Of a stretch of DNA of 64,000 nt, positions 33,690-45,630 are shown in pieces. The notes beneath the pieces are model-generated. The model did not search any database. It worked only from the letters and a program-made list of their open reading frames with translations, and was not told the origin of the DNA. Source of the stretch: Siphonodentalium dalli. Its lineage: Eukaryota; Mollusca; Scaphopoda; Gadilida; Siphonodentaliidae. Location of the stretch: assembly GCA_032622095.1 (NCBI GenBank), contig CP136069.1:36306194-36370193 (forward strand), read 5' to 3'. The first letter of the stretch is position 1. Each line of letters begins with the position of its first letter. Both the position numbers and the translations under genes were made by a program.

Positions 33690-34686
33690 ATTTTATCTAA
33701 TGACTCTTAAAAAAGCCAGAATTGCATAATTTGGAGCAATACGATATATGTATATTCGATAAGATGATTCGGTTTCATTGTCGCGTAACGGTCTACTCGA
33801 GTGGCAACGAGTCATAAAGTCTGTAAAATAAACATGATTATAACAAATCGTTGATACGCCGTAGCGTGTCGTCCGGCATTTGTGGTCTATATACAAACTC
33901 CAAGCATGTTAATAGTAAACGAATATCCGATAGGCTGCATGCATGTGAACGGCAGCATTCACGTGCGTGTGATAAAGGCATCGCGTTATCATTCATTCAC
34001 GTTATTGAGATCGCAAATCTGAATGCTGAGATGGATGTTCAATTAATTTCAATTGAAATACATTCATAATATAATATGCACACATTATTTCGAATATGTT
34101 ATGGATTCATATTTCAGTTGACATTCGCAGTACAATTGATCAGTCTTAGATACACATAAAAACACTCGAAAACTCATCAGAACTACTTAAGTAATACGCA
34201 TATTTACTGCACAGAAACTCGGCGTTTGGCGCATCTTCATCTGTGCCGTTCGCATCTTTCTGGACCGACAGTGGTCCCTTCATATCGCGCGGATATTGAG
34301 AACGACAAGGATTTATTAAGTTCTGTCAAATCCTATGCTTCATTGACAGATTCAACTATATACCGGTATTTGTTTTGGAAGCGTGGAAGTCCTGGAACTA
34401 TACTAGTGAATGGTTGTTCTCGAAAATTTGAGTGAGCAAAAGCAAAACACCATTGAAAAAAATCGCCAAAAAAAAATTAATGGTCTGATCTGGGAAAACT
34501 GATTGACAACTGGTGGATAAATACTCATGCTTCGTGTGGGCATACACATACTATGCTCGATATCTGTATTACGGTGAGAAACAAACATATCCCCATATCA
34601 TATACGTGAAAATGACTTTCCCATATTCTCGGTTTTGGCGATACCCTCGGTCTTGGCGATACCACGTACACAGGGGTGTTGACGAC
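33690..34686 (+). repeat. 1-kb inverted repeat, right arm
   Basis: Inverted copy of 31494-32491. The inner edge begins TTTTATCTAATGACTCTTAA near 33691; the outer edge is near CACAGGGGTGTT. Confidence 0.88.
34226..34435 (+). CDS. Unknown ORF in right inverted arm
   Basis: 69 codons beginning MAHLHLCRSHLSGP and ending NGCSRKFE. It is the counterpart of 32010-31741. Upstream the frame is closed (a stop not present in the left arm), but an acceptor-like TTTACTGCACAG lies just before the shared part, so an exon is conceivable. Function unknown. Confidence 0.3.
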   Translation: MAHLHLCRSHLSGPTVVPSYRADIENDKDLLSSVKSYASLTDSTIYRYLFWKRGSPGTILVNGCSRKFE

Positions 34687-35226
34687 GTTCCTGTGAAAAT
34701 ATTGTCTACAGCATTGTTTTTATTTCCATTGGACACGCCTCAATAAATGTGTGGAACCATTTATGTCTATATGTTCTCGAGACTGATGCCTCTGTTCGTT
34801 GGTTTTATTGTATACAAGTTTGGAACAGTAGTGTTCTAAAGTTTGCGAGATACTATATAAATATAGTTGTGTGCTCAATTTAGCACAACACTAATTATAT
34901 TACATTATAGTATATGCTATCATATTATATCGGGTGGTGTCATTGTGTAGATTTACGTAAATTTCTGATACGAATTTATAGGAAATGACGGAACCAACAC
35001 GCTTTTACGATTTCTGGTGCATCTAGCTGCCGGCGCATCACACATGGCCGAGAAATTGCTCTAAAATTCTGCAATATGTCTGACATCGATGTGTATAACG
35101 TTTTGTTTACCTATATATGTTTACATACGCATAATATTGCTTCCGATTTCCCCATAGCGTTACGATGATACTCCCCTAATTCACTATGATAATAAACCAA
35201 TGAACTCATTGATTCAATGAACACAC
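34687..35226. other. No gene seen
   Basis: AT-rich, nothing recognised. Confidence 0.4.
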
Positions 35227-36370
35227 AGAGATTCCCAGACAATTCATGAAAACGCTCCAGTTAGAAACCCCAGTCTTTCGTAATAATCGAGAACTGTGTT
35301 TGGTAATTTGCATAATTACTGATTAACAGATAAAAATCTTGAATGTTTGGTTCTCTAAAAAGCGAGGATTCGAACTGTCCGAACTGAAATCCATGTGTTC
35401 AATTGAACTTGTGTAACTAGTGGGAAAGACAAACAATATTGGTTTGTAATGAAATTATTTATATGAACATAAATAATAAACGTCGTATTCAATGAGGTCA
35501 TAGGTTTTGACCGCAATACAAATCCGTGGGGTTCATGCAGTTCGCTTAGTTTTTCTCGCGGTCAAAATCCCATGACCACATTCAAACCGCCGTTCATTTC
35601 TTATATAAACATTTGAACCAAACAATATAATGTAGCAGCTAACTGAGCTTCTCATCTTTTGCTAGCTTAATGTGAATCCCGTTATAAGCGTCCACATATA
35701 AATGAGAAGATATGTGACTTTGGTCACCTTTTTCGAGTTTGTGATATTTGAACGCCAATATCTCCTTTTAAAAAATCTAATCGACAGCCGGTTTTAAAAG
35801 TATCCGAAGTGCTAAACATAGAGAGATTTCCGGACAATTCCTGAAAACGCTCCATATACAAACCCCATTCTTTCGAAATAATCGAGAACTGTGTTATTTG
35901 CTAATTTGCATAATTAATGTATTTAATTTGCAATTAAATTGTTCCCCACCATGAATCGGTTTACCGATCAAAAACTTAAATTTTTGGTTCTCTAAAAAAG
36001 CGAGGATTCGAACAGTACTCCATGTGTTCAGTGAACTTGTATAACTAGTGGGAAAGACAAACAATATTGGTTCTTAATGAAATTATTAATATGAACATAA
36101 ATAATAAACGGCGGATTCAACAAGGTCATAGGTTTTGACCACAATAAAAATGCCCGGGGTTCATGCAGTTCGCTTAGTTTTTCTCGCGGTCAAAATTCCA
36201 TGACAGTGATAGCTGAATGTGAATCCCGTTATAAGCATCCTCACGTACGAAGATATGTGTTCGCGTGACTTCGGTGACAATTTTTCGAGGTTGTGAAATT
36301 TGAATGTCAATATCTCCTTAAAAAGAATCTAATCTATCTCCGGTTAGAACTATCCGGTGTGATGTGTTGT
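35227..36370. repeat. Diverged tandem duplication, about 595 bp x 2
   Basis: 35227-35821 and 35822-36370 share AGAGATT-CC-GACAATTC, AATAATCGAGAACTGTGTT, AGCGAGGATTCGAAC, GTGGGAAAGACAAACAATAT, GGTCATAGGTTTTGACC and TCGCTTAGTTTTTCTCGCGG in the same order. Identity is perhaps 85-90%. Inside each unit GGTTTTGACCGC faces GCGGTCAAAAT in inverted orientation. Non-coding. Confidence 0.75.
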
Positions 36371-37362
36371 GAGAGTTCATTAGTCTAATATCATGCTTAT
36401 ATTGCTAATATATTTGCAAAATGTAGAGAACAAGAAACTATCTAGCAAATTATTAAGTAGATTCCTGGCCCGGCTGTATTTTTAATGTTGGTAATAGTTG
36501 GTGGTGAACAAATTTAATTCTAGTGCCCAACTCTTTGGTCACTGGCAACATTTCCTGATATTTAAAAATGAATTGGCTTCTAAAATTACTTTTTTAAATA
36601 TGGTATAGCAATTATTGCGATACAGTGTCCGATATTACATCAATAGGTGGGTTTGAGTCTGTAATATTTACCTGTATTGTGGACAGGGTTAATTAAGTAA
36701 CGGTGGAGCACTTTGTATAGAGGGAGGCATACGAAACAATAAGCACACATCTAAAGCAACATAGCATACCTATATTTGTCGACACTGATCGACTGATTAC
36801 ATTCATAGTATAACCAAGGTATGCGAGTAGATGTGTGATATACTCTATAGTAAAGTATAGATAGCTTGGATAGTATGATACCGCAGTCCGTATATGGATA
36901 CATCATACGCCAGCGGACTAAGAGATATACTTTCTCAGAGCGGAGAAAAGGAGACTTCTCCAATGGCTTTCATTCCGAACAGACCTCTATCTTAACCTGT
37001 CTATACACTCATCGACCAACCATTTTTACTTATACATAAAGTTATCTACACCAACGGATTTCGATCTCTTCTTCAATTGTTCCCGATTTCACGGCCAAAC
37101 CTATTTTCCACTAGACGCTTCGGGACAACAGTATTTAAATATTTTTAAACTCGCTGGAGATTATACACCAATTTACCGTAAACTTTGATTTCAATTTCGC
37201 TGTTTCTGTACCATGAGTTTCTGTATGATTTAACAGTTTTAAAAAATGCAATGCATTTATCCATGATATAATATCAGAAGATCAGGACAGGTGTATACTA
37301 ATGTTTCTTGATTAACGAAATGTATTAATTAGTTTCCTTCAGAAAAAAAACATCCATCAACT
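36371..37362. other. No gene seen
   Basis: Presumed upstream or intron sequence of the lectin gene; no exon recognised. Confidence 0.4.
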
Positions 37363-37530
37363 GTTTTCTATATTTGAGAATTTTCATGTCATGTCTGCCG
37401 ATCAATGTAACAATGGGATGATTAGATGAGCTTTATGTCATAGGTCTATAGCCAAATCTCCAACTGACCACGTAGCTCTAATACTGTGGCATACATCCAG
37501 TTCATAGCTCCCTGCTTGCGTGTAATAGCC
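37363..37530 (+). repeat. Dispersed repeat family A, copy 3
   Basis: Begins TTTTCTATATTTGAGAATTT and includes TGTCATGTCTGCCGATCAAT and ATACTGTGGCATACATCCAG; aligns with 11831 and 5985 onward. Confidence 0.5.
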
Positions 37531-37667
37531 GGAATACCAACTAGTTGGCACAGCTTTATTTTCTGCAAGAGTGACCAACATAATTATATAACAACCAACT
37601 GAAATAGCGTTGGCATTGGCAGCTTATGATTAAATAACATTTAATGTTTTATCAACTACCATCGTAG

Positions 37668-37859
37668 AATGCCGTGATGACCTTGGCTACTCATTCCTCA
37701 TCAGAGACAAGTGCATTAAAGTTAATGCGGCGAAACTGTCTAGGACCGACGCCAGAAATCAGTGCAGATCAGACGGAGGTGAGCTCCTCCTTCTGAGCAA
37801 TGCTGAGGAATTAAATGCCATCAGAACATTCTTGGCATCATTGGACCCCACAGGACTGA
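37668..37859 (+). CDS. C-type lectin domain, first-half exon
   Basis: 192-bp exon with acceptor ATCGTAG (AG at 37666-37667) and donor CTGA|GTGAGT at 37860. It needs one base from an upstream exon and leaves one base for the next. The protein reads CRDDLGYSFLIRDKCIKV, then KLSRTDARNQCRSDGGELLL and LSNAEELNAIRTFL. This is the N-terminal half of a C-type lectin fold: helix 1 with the conserved A-x-x-x-C, followed by G-x-x-L and helix 2. Proteins of this kind are usually secreted glycan-binding or immune factors. The upstream exon with the signal peptide is not identified. Confidence 0.85.
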
Positions 37860-39327
37860 GTGAGTACTAATTATTGCACGAAATGGTGTCAATTATTCTC
37901 TTAAAAAACCGACGATACCCTTTCAGACTTATGTCTCTAGAACTCCCATTAAACACACAGGTCCCCAGAACAACAATTGAGCTTTTATTTTATTGATTTA
38001 CACCACCCCAATAATACTTAATCCTATAGGAATAAGTATTTTTGGGGCTGGGGTCAATTTTTGGTTCTGGGGACCTGTGATTAAACACAGTTTCCGCTAT
38101 TATCGTATATTCGTATATTTGGCAATGCTTATATTGCACCTTCGATAATTTCAGTGGTATGAATGACATACCGTTTGGAAACACAGCTTCGTGATAGTAA
38201 TTAAACTCCTTGTCCTAGATGGTTTACCTATGCCATACCCCCTAATACCCATGCACATGATATATGTCCCATTATTACTAGTCAGTGTACATATCTTACA
38301 TGACTACCGTGCGTTCTGATTGGCTGCACACGTATATACTATTTTCCGATATTACCATACATACATTTGAATTTCCACATGCCCGCTGTTCGTTTTTCTA
38401 TTTTAGTAACATATTACTGTCGTAACATTGGTCGGATTTTTTGCCCCCGCCCCCTTCCCCACCGGGTCCAAAATTATGGGGGAAAATGACAAGTTAAATT
38501 ATATTACACAATACAATATTCCTGATTTTTTATTGATACAAATCTACCATGTGTAATGTCAACGTTACGTTTTGTAAGACTATATATATTGTCGCAATAA
38601 AACAAAAACAAAAAAACAACATATTACTGTCGTACACTCGTTTTTATTTCCGAAGACACGATAAATCTGAATCGATACACGTACCTATTTTAATCGGCGC
38701 ACTATCGGCATATTATTAGAAGTATCTATTCATGTTATGCCTATACAAGTGTCCAATCATAATTATCCAATGTATATAAGTAGCTTGTCCAATTGTCATT
38801 TAAATTGGATATGAAATAATTGATGGAGCCAGCTAGTAGTAGGTACCATGTTGGTAGTGTGTGGTGATAAGGTAGTCTGTATAGCCTGAGATAATCCTTT
38901 TTATTGACCGGTCACGTGACCCATGTAGATATCCCGCATTTCTGCCTAATAAGGTATATGGATAATTCAAAGGAATGGTGTTTCAGCCGCTGCTCTTCTG
39001 CCTAATACAGTATAGGCATATATCGCGAACACACAGACACACAGACAGACACACAGACAATCAGATCTTCCAAAAATATATAATAGATATATATTATAAT
39101 ATTATATAATATGAACTACAAAAGAAACTGCACGTCTTGTCGTTGAGTACGCAGATATAGTGCCCAGTGGGATGGGAATAGTTCCCTCCCCATCGCGTCG
39201 TGCACTATACCCACCTAAACGGGCACTATCCCCGCGTGGCCAATTACAAGACCCTGTGTATATTGCCTAACAGATGGGAGAGCCCATTTTGTAAGAAAGG
39301 GTTAATTCTAATTTGTTCTGTCAACAG
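37860..39327 (+). other. Intron of the lectin gene
   Basis: Bounded by GTGAGT at 37860 and TTTGTTCTGTCAACAG at 39312-39327. It contains a retroposed insert (38425-38617), a CACAGA-type microsatellite near 39030-39060 and no other recognised feature. Confidence 0.75.
38408..38634 (+). mobile_element. Retroposed insert with 17-bp target duplication
   Basis: AACATATTACTGTCGTA occurs at 38408-38424 and again at 38618-38634. The 193 bp between ends in an A-rich tail (CAATAAAACAAAAACAAAAA). Long direct flanks plus an A-rich 3' end are marks of LINE-driven retroposition. The insert is a SINE or a truncated LINE end; no family was recognised. Confidence 0.75.
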
Positions 39328-39545
39328 ACAACTACGTAATCCAAGGGGACGACGTCGGGCATGGTGACACAATCACCGACGACGCGGGAAACCCGATGAC
39401 ATATTTCGACTGGGTCAATGGTGAACCTGATCCGGGGCGCGATGATAGTGTTGCATTGTCGTGGCATGATAACACATGGAAGCATGACGGGTGGTTGCCT
39501 GAAGATACATTCATGAGTATCTGCCAAATGACAGCATCAAATTGA
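39328..39545 (+). CDS. C-type lectin domain, last exon
   Basis: Two bases complete the codon split with the exon at 37668-37859; 71 codons and TGA (39543-39545) follow. The protein has YFDWVNGEPDPGRDDSVAL, a WHDNTWKHDG loop and FMSICQM. WVNGEPD is the variant of the W-x-G-EPN calcium/sugar-binding loop (EPD here), and the cysteine in SICQM pairs with the helix-1 cysteine of the previous exon. The second disulphide of typical C-type lectins is missing: positions expected to be Cys read as DDS and NTW. Calcium binding is possible but cannot be asserted. Confidence 0.85.
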
Positions 39546-40267
39546 CGAATTCCATCCAGACTCAGGACAGTCTCAGATGCCACAGTCCGTGGGCGTGACT
39601 ACAGGGTCTGTGTTGGTTGTCTGTCTTGCACGGAGGTTCCAGCTGCACTACGCATTGAAGCAGACCGAAAATTCCCATTGCGGGGAATTCCATTTGCACA
39701 CCACCCTTTAGATCATGTCATTAATCACTACTCTGGATAACGCCGATAGATATCATATTCTACCAGCTCAAAACCTGGGAAATTTAAAAAATGTTGACAG
39801 GGAACCTTATAATGTCGAATAAATAACGCGGGGAATATATTTCTTTGTTGATACATGTTGCTTAATAAGTTTATTTTGTTCATCAGTAGGCGAAGGTCCC
39901 AGCGCGAGAATATATTTAAGGGACTTTGTGGACGATTTGTCTTTGCGCCACTTACAATCATAGAATTTCTAAATGAAATATCTGCAGGGAAATTAATTCA
40001 ATGTTTTGTTTGCGATATCGGAACAAATATAAACTAAGAAGTATATTCCCTGCCTTGTTTGTTTAATATAAACTAAGAAGTATATTCCCTGCCTTGTTTG
40101 TTTAATAAAATAACGTTCCCTGTCAGAAGGGGTCAGTGAATTAAAAAGTTTCCAGGGTTTTCACTGGATACGATCTCTATGGGCGTTAGCCAGGGTAGAG
40201 ATTAATGGGGTGATCTACCGCCCTTGGGTTACAATAACTTTAACAAACAATATTTAAACATGTAAGA
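39546..40267 (+). other. Lectin 3' UTR and downstream; 39-bp tandem duplication
   Basis: AATAAA at 39818-39823 could be the lectin polyadenylation signal. At 40028-40105 a 39-bp unit containing AAGTATATTCCCTGCCTTG is duplicated exactly. No other gene is seen. Confidence 0.45.
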
Positions 40268-40831
40268 ATGTCTTTGAAGAAGCCGCAAGGACATTCTAAA
40301 AACCATAATCATCATCATCATAATACATCACACCAGAGCGCGAGATATCAAACCAAAACCGTCTTCAAAACACCGTCAAAACATATGACCATAAATAAAT
40401 GTGCACCTAATTACCAGAAGCTAAGCAGTTATGCAAGTAAACTAGTGACTGGTACCCTAAACACCACAGTAGCACGTGTTATTACAAAAAAACAGAGACA
40501 TCGTTCAGACCAGGCCAATAAATCGAAACCTAATACATCTTATCATGCTGATACGAGCATTAACAAACACGTGCAGCCCCCAATTATAAATATAAATTCC
40601 GCTGGTCAGATTAGAATAGATATGAATAAAGGATTACATAACACCGTTACCAAACAAAAGCACATTAATAGCGATGCAAAAATTAAAAATCAAAACAAAC
40701 GAAAAGCTAATCGAAATACAACAGTTTACCAAAATAATAATTATGAACCAAGTAAAAACTGTCAAAGTATAAATAACTACTCTGAACAGATGCAACTACA
40801 TACATTACCTAAACTCAAGTACCACGGATAA
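40268..40831 (+). pseudogene. Basic N-terminal region of second retroelement polyprotein
   Basis: 187 codons, very rich in His, Lys, Asn and Gln (starts MSLKKPQGHSKNHNHHHH). It has no capsid pattern and no CCHC knuckle. It shares its frame with the protease that follows; only a TAA at 40829-40831 separates them. I read it as a degenerate Gag C-terminus or Gag-Pol linker. Confidence 0.45.
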
Positions 40832-41665
40832 ATCGCACAGGGACTACAACAGCAAACGCCTTGTTCAACAATTATTAAAATTGGTAACCAACGCATAAGG
40901 GCATTACTTGACTCTGGTAGTACAAGTTGTCTAAAATACGAGGTATATCGCTCCCTTCCAAATAAGCCCCCGTTACTAAAAGAAAAAATAATTCTGACCT
41001 CAGCAACAGGCCAAAATATGCAAGTATACGGCAGTATACATTTGCCCTTCAAAATTGGATCAATGTCATTAGTACATAAATTCTTTATATTACCCAACCT
41101 AGCAAGATCGGCGATTTTTGGACGCGATTTTTTAACAGACAAACATGTAAGACTCTATTTCGATTTGAATGCATATAGAATAGGCAACAAAACATTTCCC
41201 ATGTTACAGGATTTACATATAGCATCACTGCTACGTTCGCGGCAAGATATCAAATTACCACCCCATTCATGTGCATTGGTAAACACAAAAATAATCGGTA
41301 CACCAGACATGTATGAGACACCACATCTTGGAGTAAGTCAGGCCGATATAGGCATATTTAAGGATGAACCTAATGTATCCATTATGGAAGGGATAGTTTC
41401 CGCATCAAAACGAGATATACCGATCATGAGCATGAATAATTCAGACTCATATATGGCTATATGTAATGGTAATATAGTTGCAAAAACACATGGACTAAGT
41501 TCAGACCAGATCTGTCAAACAAAGGCTAAGGTACCCACCACAAATAAAACGAATGATTCTCAAGAAGTATTTAGTATAGAAAATCAAACAAAAAACCTAT
41601 CTAAGGCTGGCCAGAAACCTTTCAAATTGGACAATATATGTGACCCCGACCACCACAAAATTTAA
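40832..41665 (+). pseudogene. pol: Second Ty3-like element: aspartic protease and linker
   Basis: The frame is open directly after the TAA at 40829. It has ALLDSGSTSCL (DSGS at 40910-40921) and, about 75 residues later, AIFGRDFL, the two hallmarks of a retropepsin. The following linker contains LHIASLLRSRQDIKL, which resembles AHIASLLRLTSKVSL of the complete element at 13.8-22.4 kb, so the two are distant relatives. The frame closes at TAA 41663-41665 and the RT continues in the same frame, so this is a second nonsense mutation. Confidence 0.8.
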
Positions 41666-42394
41666 CTACTTGAACTGGTCTCCCAATATCAAGATGTGTT
41701 TACAAACGATCCAAATAAGGTAGGATTTTGCGATAAAATAGTCATGCGTGTTGATACCAAACCAGATGCAGAACCTATCTTTTGTCGTGCGTATCCTACT
41801 CCATTACATAGACGCGAACACATGGAAAAAGCACTTCAAAAATTATTAGATGCTGGTGTTATAAAGAAAACTACAAACGCAAGTTGGTCATTTCCTGCCA
41901 TATTGATTCGTAAAGGAATAGTAGATTCTAATGGAAATCAAAATTATAGACTATGTATAGACCTGAGAAGACTGAATAAAATCACCGTCCCATTACGATG
42001 TTACCTCCCCTCTTTTACCGAAGTTTCCAGCCGCCTCCAAAAATCCAAAGTGTTTTCCACAATCGACATTAGCCAAGCTTATCATGTTATCGGTGTTCTC
42101 AAAGAACATCAAGAAAAGTTAACTATGAACACAGATTTCGGATTGTTTTCTTTCACAAGGGCCCCATTTGGCTATTGCAACTTGAGCGCGACGTTTTTGA
42201 CATTAATCCATAAAGCATTGGAAGGGTTAAGTTTTGTTGACAGCTTCGTCGACGATTTGATTTGTCACAGCGAAACGGAGGTCCTCAATAAACAGCACCT
42301 CAAAATAGTATTCGAACGACTCAGAGAGTATGGATTAGTAGCACGATTAACATCACCCAAACCTCGTGATACAGGAGCCGGCAGTGGACATTAG
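41666..42394 (+). pseudogene. pol: Second Ty3-like element: reverse transcriptase, truncated
   Basis: In frame with the protease. RT blocks: FCRAYPTPLHRREHMEKAL, YRLCIDLRRLNKITVP, STIDISQAYHVIG, FTRAPFGYCNLSATF and SFVDDLICHSE (FVDD at 42245-42256, an altered but possibly functional YxDD). It ends shortly after the thumb start (FERLREYGL). RNase H and integrase are absent and no LTR was found on either side. This is a 5'- and 3'-truncated, dead copy. Confidence 0.85.
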
Positions 42395-45270
42395 CGCTCG
42401 CTAATCGAGTACATCTATGAACTTTTGAACGAAGTATCGTTCACCCATTTATTGTTCAACATAATTATGATTGCATTACATGTATTCCAATGTCACTTAT
42501 ATTGATACCTTTTATTTTATCACACTCATGTTACCTCATCATGCCAACTCTCTTCATAATGCAAATGGCTTCAACATGTACATAGATATACATATTCAAT
42601 TTATACAATTTTTGCTGACGACCACACGTCGTAACTTATATGCACAAGCAGCCCTTGAATCAACTGGAATCATTGTCCAAGCATACCGAAGTACCCAACC
42701 CCTAGATTTTAACACTAGTAGTCAAAATCTGAAAATAAGGGGGACCCTATGTAGAGTAACGCACCCATATCTCCTATCCCTCATCTTATTCAAGGGACGT
42801 GATTGTAGATACTAAATATATCTATCTTACCCTATGGGTGGACAGGAATATAATCTGAACTCTAGCTGCCCCCAAAACATTCCACAGGTCTGACCTGTGG
42901 AATGACCTTACTGGTAGTAGGGGGTTATGCAAGAATAGCCACAAAGGAAAGACAGTCTTAGGTAACAACTTCAGTTCATCCATCGGTCATTAATTAGATC
43001 GCGGCCTTTGAAGTTTGTCGCGTTATCACACTGCGAATGCAAAACTTAAATACATCGCCGATCGTTCTCGTAATTAAACTTTTTATCGTGTTATTATTAT
43101 TATTATATTTATCCAGATGTGTTGTTATTATAAAGCCATGCCGGTATATTACGGATATTATTCGGTTCTGCGCGCAGTTATCTATATAAACACGTGTTTA
43201 TATATATATACTGGAATAGTCCTAGTTATATTATATATTAATATAAATATTGCATATACATGCGAAGACTGGCACAGTTATTAGGCAATTGTCATCTCGT
43301 AAACATTCCAATTTTCTGATGCCAGTAGTCGTGTGTCAATAAAGAGCGTTTCGTTTTAATTTATCGTAACGCGGTAAAACCAAAATAATTCGGTTTATTG
43401 CTGTCGGATTTAATCAATTATAATCAAGCCATTCATTAGCAATATGATATAAGTTCATTTTCATAGTTATGAATCATGTATATATTAGGGCAATACAGTG
43501 TTTATATATTTCGGAATATTGCTTCCCCACCCCACCCCCCCCCCAATCTTGCCAATTATATATAAAACTTTTTGAAGGAGGGATAATAATCCGGTTTAAT
43601 ATGTAATCACATATACACGCGCTCTTTATTCTCACTATATCGGAATAGGCTTAACAGTGAACGGTCTTAATTGCGTCAATGTAAAGGGCTGACAACAGTT
43701 GTCATCGTGATTGTTTACTGATTACCCAATACCCGAAAATACATGTACACGAACCGAACTTGCGATATACATGCTTTATATATAAGTCGTAGCAATTTCC
43801 CGTTTATTAAACTCTTGTTATTCGCACCATACTATGAATACTCTTAACATGGAACGTTCTTTTTAGAGTCGTGGTGAAGGAAAATGGGGACTCGAATTAG
43901 AATAGTTGTCATCGTGAATACTTTACTAAACTTTTCATCAACATATTCCCCACCTTAACTGCAATTGTATGTATTCGTAACCATGACTGACTCATCAAAT
44001 TAAACGCTCTTTATTATGTGCGCTCGCGCAACAGTATGGCGATCAGACAGATTCGTAGGTTGGTGTCACACTCCATGACGTCACCAAAAACGACGTAAAA
44101 CCTCGTGGCGTTCTGACATTTTTACTGTGCCGCGTTTTTGCTATGTTTATTCACCCACTGACCGACGCGCGAAGCGCGTCCAGTGGGTGTCTATAATCGT
44201 AGGACTCATGCGTTTCTGCTGAATTGAACTAGTGCCTATGCGTTTCTGCTGAGCTGCACTGACGTTTGATTGCAAAATAAAATTATAATCATTATCAAAA
44301 CACGCGTTTGGATAACACCGCCATAAACAGTATCATATTATGATGTTGAGCTCGTATCGTCAATAAAAATTATAGTTATAACTTATAAAACTAAGAATTA
44401 CTGCTAAAGTATTTCTACCAATTGGGTAACTAGATTCGGGTTGAGTTGGAACTTGATAAATTTCAATTTCAACCAATTGAAATGCCGTTGAAAACCGAAG
44501 GGTTAAGCGATTATCGCAATAGGATATTGGAACACCGTGTGCGTAACGTAACTCACAAGTATAACGTACTCTGAGTCTGATAACAAGTTATCGCCAAATT
44601 CATGCTTCAAACAGTTTAAACATGTCATCTTCAGCTTCTTTTATTTTATTGTTAAGAAAATTAATAATAAATGGGGTGATAAATATGTATAATATGTATA
44701 TAACGACAAATAGAGTCAAATTAACCATTTTCCCGTGAAACTTAGGATAGGCAAGGCAGGTAAAAAATTAGTGAAATATGAGTACGAACGTCAAAGTGTT
44801 CCCCTATCGTATTGCGATAATTGCCAATCATCACCGCGAAGCGAAGCCTCCAATGGCGATTATTAATTCATTCATATTTCGGCTGTTCAGTATTCTAAGC
44901 TATTAAAACTTTCTTGGATATCTTGGAAGGATTGTTTTGATATGTATATATCGGATTAACCTTCCAAAAAGGTAGGTTTGATGCCTGCATTGCTTGGCAT
45001 GCATATAAACGAGCGCTCGTCTGCAAGTACACAAGTACAGTCATTCATTCATTGCCGAATCGGCGTGTTTTTGTGAAAATGTCACCAAGATTTCTCCACT
45101 CGATTCTTTTCAAATGCACCCAAATCGGTCAATTTCTTTTGATAATTCTTTCTAAATACATCTTAGCTACTATTCGGATGTGCTCTCCCGGTCGAAACAG
45201 GTTTAGTTTGACCAAAACGGCTATTGACAAAGTTTGTTTACAAAACCAGCTCGATGACCCGTCCACGCTG
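42395..45270. other. Intergenic; GC hairpin at 44152-44186
   Basis: CACCCACTGACCGACGCGCG pairs with CGCGTCCAGTGGGTG to give a strong hairpin, followed by TCTATAAT; compare 4909-4961. A C-run lies near 43537. Nothing coding is recognised; a 114-codon frame at 42471-42815 has no domain. Confidence 0.45.
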
Positions 45271-45630
45271 TAAATTTATTATCGAAAAAAAATTCAATTT
45301 CTTCCATCTAAAACATAATTACGCGCTGGACTCTGTCATTTTAGGAATATATAAGTATCACACGCAGACACACCAAGTCCCAGCTCAAAATTTTGAAAAA
45401 TGACAGTTTTATCGACATAAATCGATTTTGATGCCAAAACCCATGTTAACTTAAATTTTGTCATCGAAAATAATTCATTTCTTCCATCTAAAACATAATT
45501 ACGTGCTGTATCCTGCCATTTTAGGAATATATAAGTATCCCACGTAGACACACCAAGTCTCGGCTTAAAATGTTGAAAAATAAGAGATTTATCGACATAA
45601 ATCGATTTGTACGGCAGATTCTATGTTAAA
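45271..45630. repeat. Tandem duplication, 180 bp x 2
   Basis: CTTCCATCTAAAACATAATT lies at 45301 and again at 45481, followed by shared TTTTAGGAATATATAAGTAT and TTATCGACATAAATCGATTT. About 88% identical by eye. Non-coding. Confidence 0.75.

Noticed and set aside
35350-35400. tRNA B-box-like GTTCGAATCC on the minus strand (also near 36010)
   Set aside because: No matching A-box, acceptor stem or cloverleaf could be found upstream.
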